From contig JACKDV010000026.1 in the NCBI GenBank assembly GCA_020633315.1, positions 1 to 64,000 of the forward strand: DNA of 64,000 nucleotides, read 5' to 3'. The position numbers were made by a program, and so were the translations under genes. The notes below the pieces were generated by a model. That model made no database searches. It was not told the origin of the DNA and saw only the letters and a list, made by a program, of their open reading frames with translations. This document shows positions 58,794 through 64,000 of this stretch, piece after piece. Within the stretch, counting starts at the first letter, position 1. Every line of letters begins with the position of its first letter. Source of the stretch: Myxococcales bacterium (GTDB taxonomy: Bacteria; Myxococcota_A; Polyangia; Nannocystales; Nannocystaceae).

Positions 58794-59115
58794 GGGCGTC
58801 GAGCCGCTCGTGGACTCGAGCGCGAAACTCCTCGAAGCGGAGGGACGGTACGAAGCCGCGGCGCTCGCTCGACTCGTCGAGGTGCTCCTTCGCGCTCAGT
58901 AGCAACGCTCGTTGCTCGGCGCTCGCTCCCTGTCGTCCGACGATCTCAGATAGAGTCAGCAGTGTGTCGACCACGTCGAGTGACGACGTGGTCGACAGAG
59001 GTCTGGCCTTCGCGATCGCCTTGGTCTCTACGAGGTTTCGGGCGAGTCGCTCGCGGGCGGCCGAGAGATTCCCCTCTCGACGCTCGAGATCGGCGAGCAC
59101 TACCGCTTTCGCGAT

Positions 59116-59286
59116 CACTTCGACTGCGCCCCGGGCTCGACCCTGCTGGCCTGCCTGGCCGCGATGCCGGACGACCAGGCGGTGGCCGAGGCGGCCGAGG
59201 ACCTCTACTACGCCGACCCGGACAAGCCGGCGAAGGCGGCCGACATCGTCGCGGGGATCCCGGTGTTCGCGGGCCAGCGACCCTGA
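59116..59286 (+). pseudogene. C-terminal fragment of an unidentified plus-strand gene
   Basis: The plus-strand frame reads HFDCAPGSTLLACLAAMPDD, then DLYYADPDKPAKAADIVAG and ends in TGA at 59284-59286. Nearly every third codon base is G or C, like true genes here, whereas the flanking DNA is not. No start codon or family is apparent. It lies inside the minus-strand mosaic frame. Confidence 0.35.
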
Positions 59287-59294
59287 GCGCTCGA

Positions 59295-59321
59295 GCTCGG
59301 GCTCGGGCTCGGGCTCGGGCG
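59295..59321. repeat. Hexanucleotide repeat GCTCGG, four-plus copies
   Basis: Four exact copies of GCTCGG at 59295-59318 and a partial fifth. On the minus strand it encodes Glu-Pro repeats; on the plus strand Gly-Ser. A slippage-prone site within the debris region. Confidence 0.65.
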
Positions 59322-59446
59322 GAGGCGAGCTCGGCACGTCGATGGGGTCCGTGATCGAAACGGTGTCGGCGGACACTACGAGATCGAGGACCTCGGCTCG
59401 CGGCGTCCGTGAGGACCCGAACCCCAGGAGCGGCTCGGTGCGATCG

Positions 59447-59628
59447 ATGACGTGGATGACGGCAGGGGGGATGGCGTTGGCGTTGGCATTGGCGGGCTGC
59501 CCGGCCCGGAGTGCGACCAGGCCCACGTGGCGCTCCGCCCGTGCATCGGGGTGCTCGATTGCGAGGCCTACGCGGCGCCGGACCGGTGTCCGGACGAGGT
59601 CGCGGCGTTGCCCGAGAGCTGCGCCTGA
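59447..59628 (+). pseudogene. Frameshifted mini-lipoprotein with deleted middle
   Basis: ATG 59447 (or 59456) opens MTAGGMALALALAGC, a good lipoprotein signal with Cys at 59498-59500. Directly after it the readable text moves to another frame: PECDQAHVALRPCIGVLDC, then RCPDEVAALPESCA and TGA (59626-59628). That second part resembles the Cys-containing C-terminal end of many small myxobacterial lipoproteins. The signal and tail are joined out of frame, as in the epimerase remnant. Confidence 0.45.
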
Positions 59629-59635
59629 GGGGAGG

Positions 59636-59715
59636 GGCGAGCCGGTCGTCGTGGGAGCGGCGGTGCACGGGAGCAGCCCGCGAGGGGAAGGGGTGGCGAG
59701 CCGGTCGTCGTGGGG
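59636..59715. repeat. 20-bp direct repeat, 60-bp offset
   Basis: GGCGAGCCGGTCGTCGTGGG occurs exactly at 59636-59655 and 59696-59715. The second copy contains the left arm of the 59696-59733 hairpin; the first lacks the right arm. It may be a duplicated terminator half. Confidence 0.7.
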
Positions 59716-59733
59716 GCGACGACCGGCTCGCCG
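59696..59733. terminator. Strong hairpin, probable terminator of the minus-strand gene at 59740
   Basis: Arms of 16 bp (59696-59711 and 59718-59733) are perfectly complementary, with the loop TGGGGG. It sits 7 bp beyond the stop of the zinc-ribbon membrane protein gene. No T-run follows on either strand. Confidence 0.55.
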
Positions 59734-59739
59734 GGGAGC

Positions 59740-60723
59740 TCACAGCTCGCGCGGCGCCTGGCTGAGCACGGGGCCGCTGCCCTCGGGGCTGCGGTGCCAC
59801 ACCAGCGCCACGGGGACGCCGGGCTGCAGGTGCGCCTCGTAGACGCGCAGCGAGGCGTCGTGGGGGGACAGGCCGCGCCGACGCATGAAGCGGACGAAGG
59901 CGTCGTCGGTGGCGGCGGGGCGCAGGATGCCGCGGGGGGCGAGGTCGAGGGTGACGCGCTCGGCCTCGAAGGCGAGGGGGGAGGCCTCGGAGCCCTCGAG
60001 GGTGAAGGCCGCGTGGCTCTGCTCGTCGAGCAGCAGGCCCTCGTCGCTCCACACCCGCACCGCCCAGCCCAGGCACGGCTCGCGCGTGAGCGGGGTGAGC
60101 CGCGACTGCTCGCCCTCGATCACGCCGTGGGCGATGCCCTCGACGCGGCTCTCGGCGTGGGGGCGAGGCAGGGGGCGTCGCCAGCGGCGCGGCCGGGCCC
60201 GGCCCGATCGCGCGTGGCGAGCCACCATGCGAGTCATCAGGGCGCCGAGCGTGCCCACGCCCACGCCGGCGGCGGTGAGCAGGCTGGTGGCGTCGATGGC
60301 CTGCGGCATCCACAGGCCGAGGGCCGCGGTGGCGAGGCCACCGAGCAGGGCGCCGAGGCCCACCGACCGGCCCCACGCTCGCTCGTCGGCGAGGTCCTCG
60401 GTGGTCGCCTCGGCCTCGCGGTAGCCCAGCGCGACGGCCTGCGAGCCGAGGTCCACCCAGGCGGTGGCGCGGCACGAGGGGCAGGCTCCGGGCTCGAGCC
60501 GTGCCTCGTCGTGGCGCATGGGGTCGCCGTGGCGGCCGTCCTCGAGCCAGCCGCAGTCGGCACAGAGGTAGTAGCAGGGGTAGGGGAGGCGGTCGGGGGA
60601 GTCGCAGTCGTGGCTCTTGGGGCGAGTCAGCTTGCGGCTCAGACGACGACGGGCCATCTCACGCTCGGCTTGGCGCATCCTCGAGATGGCATCGAGGACC
60701 GCGCCCGCACCAACGGCGGACAT
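59740..60723 (-). CDS. Zinc-ribbon membrane protein, possibly GIDE-like
   Basis: 327 residues from ATG 60723. A basic N-terminus is followed by a zinc ribbon YYLCADCGW ... GACPSCRA (CX2C ... CX2C, ~60-95) and two membrane segments (~125-170: LGALLGGLATAALGLW and LLTAAGVGVGTLGALM). The C-terminal domain reads SRVEGIAHGVIEGEQSRLTP, then CLGWAVRVW and LAPRGILRP. The Cys/Trp strand after a PLT motif resembles the GIDE domain found beside membrane RING proteins and in bacteria; this is a loose resemblance. The function is unknown. It is divergent from the pirin gene. Confidence 0.78.
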   Translation of the reverse strand: MSAVGAGAVLDAISRMRQAEREMARRRLSRKLTRPKSHDCDSPDRLPYPCYYLCADCGWLEDGRHGDPMRHDEARLEPGACPSCRATAWVDLGSQAVALGYREAEATTEDLADERAWGRSVGLGALLGGLATAALGLWMPQAIDATSLLTAAGVGVGTLGALMTRMVARHARSGRARPRRWRRPLPRPHAESRVEGIAHGVIEGEQSRLTPLTREPCLGWAVRVWSDEGLLLDEQSHAAFTLEGSEASPLAFEAERVTLDLAPRGILRPAATDDAFVRFMRRRGLSPHDASLRVYEAHLQPGVPVALVWHRSPEGSGPVLSQAPREL

Positions 60724-60925
60724 CGAAACGAAACAACCTTCCTGGGGCCGCGGCACCGGCATGGCCTCGGCGGCGGGGGGAGCAACATCGCCGCTCCACC
60801 CTCGATTCCCCACCCCCGAGGGGTCGTCGTAGGGGGCGCTACGGACCGTTGCGCGATTCGAGACTTGGCCGTCGCCCGGTTTCGCTTAGGTTTCGGCCAC
60901 GAACGAAGCGAGAGGAGCCGAGACG

Positions 60926-61777
60926 ATGAGCTTCACGACCCGAACGATCGAGCGCGTGGCCAAGGGCACCGCGACCTCCGACGGCGCCGGCGTGCGCCTG
61001 CTGCGGGTGCTGGGGACGCCCCAGGTCCCCATGGTCGATCCCTTCCTCATGCTCGACGAGTTCCGCTCCGACGACCCGAACGACTACATCGCGGGCTTCC
61101 CCCCGCACCCGCACCGGGGCTTCGAGACGGTCACGTACATGCTGGCCGGCTCGATGGAGCACCGCGACAGCGTGGGCAACACCGGCAACCTGCGGGCGGG
61201 CAGCGTGCAGTGGATGACCGCGGCCCGGGGGATCATCCACTCGGAGATGCCCAAGCAGGAGGACGGGCTGATGTGGGGCTTCCAGCTGTGGGTGAACCTG
61301 CCGGCGGCCGACAAGCTGGGCGACCCCCGCTACCAGGACGTCGAGCCCGAGGCGATTCCCGAGCAGGCGCTTCCCGGCGGCGGCCGGGTGCGGGTGGTGG
61401 CCGGTCGCTTCGGCGATGCAGTGGGACCGGTGGGCGGGGTGGCGACCTCTCCGCTGATGCTCGACGTGGGGCTGCCCGCCGGGTCGACGGTGGAGGTGCC
61501 GATCCCCGCGGGGCACAACGGCTTCGCCTACGTGTTCGAGGGCTCGGCGGCGCTGGGCGATCGCGAGGCTCCGCTGCCGCGCGGCCAGCTCGCGGTGCTC
61601 GGGCGCGAGGGCGACGGGCTGCGCATCGTCGCGGGGCAAGCGGGCACGCGGGTGCTGCTGGTCGCGGGCCGGCCCCTCGGGGAGCCGGTGGCGCGCTACG
61701 GGCCGTTCGTGATGAGCACCCGCGAGGAGCTCGAGCAGGCGTTCCTCGACTACCGCAGCGGTCGCCTCACCCAGTAG
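60926..61777 (+). CDS. Pirin family protein
   Basis: 283 residues, cytoplasmic. Bicupin with the pirin metal motif HPHRGFETVTYMLAG and, further on, VQWMTAARGIIHSEMP, in which His, His and Glu bind iron. The second cupin is at ~160-245 (AGHNGFAYVFEGSA). Pirins act as redox sensors or quercetin dioxygenases. It has a Shine-Dalgarno AGAGGAG (60911-60917), 8 nt before ATG 60926, unlike most genes here. It is followed by a strong terminator hairpin. Confidence 0.94.
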   Translation: MSFTTRTIERVAKGTATSDGAGVRLLRVLGTPQVPMVDPFLMLDEFRSDDPNDYIAGFPPHPHRGFETVTYMLAGSMEHRDSVGNTGNLRAGSVQWMTAARGIIHSEMPKQEDGLMWGFQLWVNLPAADKLGDPRYQDVEPEAIPEQALPGGGRVRVVAGRFGDAVGPVGGVATSPLMLDVGLPAGSTVEVPIPAGHNGFAYVFEGSAALGDREAPLPRGQLAVLGREGDGLRIVAGQAGTRVLLVAGRPLGEPVARYGPFVMSTREELEQAFLDYRSGRLTQ

Positions 61778-61802
61778 ACCGGGCCGTCCGCCGCGGGGCC
61801 GG

Positions 61803-61834
61803 GCCGCGACCCTCGACGCGAGGGTCGCGGCTTT
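61803..61834 (+). terminator. Intrinsic terminator after pirin, abutting the SDR promoter
   Basis: Perfect 13-bp stem GCCGCGACCCTCG (61803-61815) and CGAGGGTCGCGGC (61819-61831), loop ACG, then TTT. The -10 element of the next gene begins three bases later. Confidence 0.75.
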
Positions 61835-61836
61835 GC

Positions 61837-61842
61837 TATCAG
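61837..61842 (+). promoter_or_regulatory. -10-like element, TGCTATCAG context
   Basis: TATCAG preceded by TGC, 7 nt before ATG 61850. Any -35 contact would fall inside the terminator hairpin. Confidence 0.5.
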
Positions 61843-61849
61843 CGGGTCG

Positions 61850-62677
61850 ATGCGACGCTTCGACGGCCAGACGGCACTGATCACGGGAGCCTCCTCGGGC
61901 ATCGGAGAGGCGAGCGCCTGGCGCCTGGCTCGGGAGGGCGCCCGGGTGGTGCTGGCGGCCCGCGGTCGCGAGCGGCTCGAGGCGCTCGCCGGCCGCATGC
62001 GCGAGGCGGGCCACGAGGCGGAGGCGGTGCCCACCGACGTGGGCGATCTGGGGGCGCTCGCAGGCCTGGTGGCGCGCGCGGTGGAGCTGGGCGGCGGCCT
62101 CGACCTGCTGGTCAACAACGCGGGGGTCAACCATCGCGGCGAGCTCGAGCGGATCGCCCCCGAGCAGCTCGCCCAGATCGTCCAGGTCAACCTCGCCGCG
62201 CCGATCGTGCTCACCCGCCTGGCCCTGCCCCACCTGCGGGCGCGGCGGGGCGCGGTGGTCAACGTGGCCTCGCTGGCGGGGCGGATCCCGGTGGTGCACG
62301 AGGCGACCTACTCGGCGACCAAGTTCGGGCTGCGGGCGTTCACCTTCGCGCTGGCCGAGGAGCTCCGCGAGGCCGGGGTGCGGGTGACGGTGGTCTCGCC
62401 CGGCCCGGTGGACACCGGCTTCTTCGACGGTCACCTCGACGAGGTGCCCGACCTGGTGTTCTCGCAGCCGATGTCCACCGCCGACGAGATCGCCGAGCTG
62501 GTGATCGAGTGTGCGGCCGACGGTCGGGTGGAGCGCATGCGACCCAGGCTCGGCGGCTACCTGGCCACGCTGGGCTACCTGCTGCCGAGCCTGCGTCGGG
62601 TGCTGCTGCCCACGCTCGAGCGCAAGGGCCGGGCGGCCAAGGCCCGCTACATCGCGAGCCGGCGCGGCGCATCGTAG
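61850..62677 (+). CDS. Short-chain dehydrogenase/reductase
   Basis: 275 residues. Classical SDR motifs: TGASSGIGEA (cofactor loop), LVNNAGVN, a catalytic Ser in NVASLAG, and YSATK (Tyr/Lys). Arg residues after beta-2 (AARGRERLEAL) suggest NADP(H) preference. The C-terminal ~45 residues are basic and hydrophobic (YLATLGYLLPSLRRVLLP), as in SDRs that attach to membranes and act on lipids or steroids. The substrate is unknown. It is preceded by its own promoter, so it is not cotranscribed with pirin. Confidence 0.93.
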   Translation: MRRFDGQTALITGASSGIGEASAWRLAREGARVVLAARGRERLEALAGRMREAGHEAEAVPTDVGDLGALAGLVARAVELGGGLDLLVNNAGVNHRGELERIAPEQLAQIVQVNLAAPIVLTRLALPHLRARRGAVVNVASLAGRIPVVHEATYSATKFGLRAFTFALAEELREAGVRVTVVSPGPVDTGFFDGHLDEVPDLVFSQPMSTADEIAELVIECAADGRVERMRPRLGGYLATLGYLLPSLRRVLLPTLERKGRAAKARYIASRRGAS

Positions 62678-62744
62678 CCCCGACGCACGCGAGGCACGGG
62701 CGCGGCATCGCATCGCACCACGCCGGCCCCGACGCACGCGAGGC
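62677..62744. repeat. 19-bp direct repeat in the SDR / DUF1232-like intergenic gap
   Basis: GCCCCGACGCACGCGAGGC occurs exactly at 62677-62695 and 62726-62744, 49 bp apart. The first copy begins in the SDR stop codon. Function unknown. Confidence 0.7.
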
Positions 62745-62750
62745 GACGGC

Positions 62751-63134
62751 TCAGCTCACCTCGACCACCAGGTCCTCGCGACCGAGGTGGCGGGCGACCG
62801 CGTTGCAGACCGCGGCGTCGTCGTCGAGGCCCCACATGGTGTCGCGGTCGGGCTCCACGTCGTCCTCGTCCACGAAGTAGCGCACGGCGGCCTGCACCAG
62901 CCGGCGGGTGGGCTCATCGGCTCCTTCGGCGAGCTCGAGCAGCGCCTCGCAGCTGCGGGTGAGGGCCTGGCTCACCGAGGCGTCGAGCATCTCGTTGGCG
63001 GGCGTGCGGGCGGCGATGCGCTCGGCGTAGGCGGCCAGCTCGTCGCGCAGGGTCGGCAGGGAGGCCAGCTCGCCGTCGTGGAAGACGTCGAACAGGTGCT
63101 GGGCCTCGGCAGGGATTCCGGAGATCGATGGCAT
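62751..63134 (-). CDS. Hypothetical small protein with DUF1232-like segment
   Basis: 127 residues from ATG 63134, all-helical, acidic. The C-terminal part reads AAVRYFVDEDDVEPD, then GLDDDAAVCNAVARHLG. This recalls DUF1232 (YkvA) proteins, whose motif is Tyr-hydrophobic, acidic-Pro-Asp, Gly-x-Leu-Asp-Asp-Ala. The rest (QALTRSCEALLELAEGADEP) I do not recognise. The start is set by a TATCAT element 11 nt upstream; longer N-termini would be Arg/Pro-rich nonsense. Confidence 0.75.
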   Translation of the reverse strand: MPSISGIPAEAQHLFDVFHDGELASLPTLRDELAAYAERIAARTPANEMLDASVSQALTRSCEALLELAEGADEPTRRLVQAAVRYFVDEDDVEPDRDTMWGLDDDAAVCNAVARHLGREDLVVEVS

Positions 63135-63145
63135 GCCCGGGGTCG

Positions 63146-63151
63146 ATGATA
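63146..63151 (-). promoter_or_regulatory. -10-like element TATCAT
   Basis: Minus-strand TATCAT (63151 to 63146), 11 nt before ATG 63134. Confidence 0.4.
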
Positions 63152-63298
63152 TCCGCCCGCCTGGAGGGCCGTGCGCGAGCCCCGGCGCCGAGGCCGGAGC
63201 CGGCCGCTGGGGTCCCCCGAACGCCGTTCGTGGCGCGGCGTGAGGCCGCCCTCGGGCCGCCGGGCTCACCGCGGCATGCGTGGGGGGCCGCTGCTGTC

Positions 63299-63304
63299 TA
63301 TGCT
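63299..63304 (+). promoter_or_regulatory. -10-like element TATGCT
   Basis: TATGCT ends 7 nt before ATG 63312 (4 nt before ATG 63309). Confidence 0.4.
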
Positions 63305-63311
63305 GCCCATG

Positions 63312-63905
63312 ATGGCGAGACCCATCCTCCTCGGGGCGGCGGCCTGGCTGCTGCTCGGCTGCGGATCGATCGACGAGGAGGAGGTGGAGGAGGCCGCGCG
63401 GGCCACCCGGCGCACGGTGGAGCGCGGGGTGGAGGGGGCTCGCGAGGGGATCGAGAGCACCTGGGACGCGGCGGTCGATGCCTACGAGGAGCGTCGCAAG
63501 CGCAAGGAGCAGGAGGAGCGGGCCCAGGCCGCGAGCCCGCCCGTCGATCTGCTGAAGGGCGCGGCCGAGGCGATCGCCTGCGAGGCGCCCGGCGAGCGCT
63601 GCACGGTCGCCTCCGACTACGTCGCGGCGGCGCGTCAGCACCCGAGCGAGCTGGCCAAGCAGGTGCGCGCGCGTCCGGTGAGCTCGCCGGTGGCCGGGAT
63701 CCGCATCGACGGCATCACCACGGGCTCGATCGCCGAGCAGGTGGGCATGCAGACGGGCGACGTGGTCACCCACGTCAACGGCATCGCGGTGGGCAGCATG
63801 CAGGACGCGATGCTGCTCTACATGAACCTCCGCGCGGCCCGTAGCTTCGTGGTGGACTACCGCCGCGGCGAGCAGGAGCACACGCTCCAGGTCGACGTGG
63901 TCTGA
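63312..63905 (+). CDS. PDZ-domain (GspC-like) lipoprotein
   Basis: 197 residues; ATG 63309 would add one Met. Lipoprotein signal ending LLLGCG (Cys17 region). A ~70-residue Glu/Arg/Ala coiled coil follows (EEVEEAARATRRTVERGVEG, then ERRKRKEQEERAQ). The C-terminal ~80 residues form a PDZ domain: IRIDGITTGSIAEQVGMQTG, DVVTHVNGIAVGSMQDA, and FVVDYRRG. The order matches the PDZ of GspC in type II secretion, but GspC has an N-terminal membrane helix and an HR domain, which are absent. A role in secretion or envelope proteolysis is possible. Confidence 0.85.
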   Translation: MARPILLGAAAWLLLGCGSIDEEEVEEAARATRRTVERGVEGAREGIESTWDAAVDAYEERRKRKEQEERAQAASPPVDLLKGAAEAIACEAPGERCTVASDYVAAARQHPSELAKQVRARPVSSPVAGIRIDGITTGSIAEQVGMQTGDVVTHVNGIAVGSMQDAMLLYMNLRAARSFVVDYRRGEQEHTLQVDVV

Positions 63906-63911
63906 GCCGCG

Positions 63912-64000
63912 CTACGGCAGCTGGCAGTAGCTGCTGCTGCGGCCCTCGACGGGCTGGCACACGAAGCCGAGGTCGCCCAGCACGGAGGACTCGCAGTCGC
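63912..64000 (-). CDS. C-terminal end of a Cys-rich, probably secreted protein (partial)
   Basis: The minus-strand frame from the window edge reads DCESSVLGDLGFVCQPVEG, then SSSYCQLP and TAG (63914 to 63912). Three cysteines in 28 residues suggest a disulfide-bonded extracytoplasmic protein, possibly a lipoprotein like others here. The start and most of the gene lie beyond the window. It converges with the PDZ gene, with 6 bp between stops. Confidence 0.6.
   Translation of the reverse strand, partial: DCESSVLGDLGFVCQPVEGRSSSYCQLP

Larger units (their letters stand above)
58771..59526 (-). pseudogene. Mosaic minus-strand frame, probably broken helical protein
   Basis: An uninterrupted minus-strand frame, but of mixed origin. 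Residues ~1-80 (59526-59290) read AVIHVIDRTEPLLGFG and VVSADTVSITDPIDV, then Glu-Pro repeats, and look like a real linker. The middle (59286-59116) is Arg-rich nonsense on this strand because it is the reverse of plus-strand coding. The last ~115 residues (59115-58771) look helical and natural (ERREGNLSAARERLARNLVE, LLSAKEHLDESSERRGFV), like the end of a TPR kinase tail, but with lower third-position GC than neighbours. It is probably debris of a minus-strand gene interrupted by another fragment. Confidence 0.35.

Noticed and set aside
58800..58902. Plus-strand frame LLEAEGRYEAAALARLVEVL ending at 58902
   Set aside because: It reads well by chance, but has no start and overlaps a longer helical text on the minus strand; neither strand is certain here.

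Overview
The window is 64 kb of very GC-rich DNA (high GC at third codon positions) with a gene content typical of a predatory or social deltaproteobacterial lineage now called Myxococcota, most like the Nannocystis/Enhygromyxa/Plesiocystis group (inference). The supporting features are Ser/Thr kinases with a transmembrane segment and long TPR tails, an FHA protein, many lipoproteins with Ser/Thr/Gly-rich linkers, a cysteine-repeat (DUF4215-type) lipoprotein, an AgmX/PglI-type C-terminal domain, and a secreted GH15 enzyme ending in a MYXO-CTERM-like Cys/membrane/Arg tail. I see no rRNA, tRNA, CRISPR array, phage or insertion sequence.

Layout. 1-8.1 kb: PQQ-type propeller (partial), TPR kinase, VIT/VWA secreted protein, kelch fragment, lipoprotein and a coiled-coil hypothetical. 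8.3-14.5 kb: PF09826-type propeller lipoprotein, FHA protein behind an unusual lower-GC leader, S9 peptidase lipoprotein, a gutted epimerase, and a methyltransferase carrying a lipoprotein signal. 14.5-22.5 kb (minus strand): a signalling block with an ECF sigma factor, a zinc-ribbon kinase overlapping a zinc-ribbon pseudokinase, and a second TPR kinase. 22.6-30 kb: DUF2330-type remnant, a coupled two-gene unit ending in a HEAT/TPR protein, then the GH15 enzyme. 30-41.3 kb: hybrid histidine kinase, Tat-type ferritin-like lipoprotein, metallophosphoesterase, WD40-like lipoprotein, QEGLA metallopeptidase, a chimeric HEGTH peptidase, and a hypothetical. 41.4-50.7 kb: Lhr-type helicase with a large insertion, CBS protein, receiver protein, FGE-fold membrane protein, and DUF4215 lipoprotein. 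50.7-58.8 kb: AgmX-like protein, SGNH hydrolase, TPR membrane protein, Ogt with an overlapping HEAT-repeat gene, and two tandem MlaE-type permeases. 58.8-59.7 kb: about 0.9 kb of gene debris. 59.7-64 kb: zinc-ribbon membrane protein, pirin, SDR, DUF1232-like protein, GspC-like PDZ lipoprotein, and a partial Cys-rich protein.

Two themes run through the whole window. First, many start codons lie only 6-11 nt downstream of a -10-like hexamer, often within a longer motif YGCTAYNNT and without a Shine-Dalgarno. This suggests widespread leaderless transcription, and I used it to choose starts. Second, several small gene remnants keep the start and/or end of a recognisable family but have lost the middle (epimerase, DUF6206-like, a mini-lipoprotein, DUF2330, a TetR-like tail, kelch), which suggests decay by internal deletion rather than by mobile-element insertion.

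The most interesting locus is the overlapping kinase/pseudokinase pair (14564-18399). Both proteins share the order kinase fold, CX2CX10CX2C ribbon, conserved domain, membrane hairpin, and helical tail. The second lacks every lysine in its kinase fold and has altered catalytic motifs. All functional statements rest on reading motifs by eye; no database search was run.
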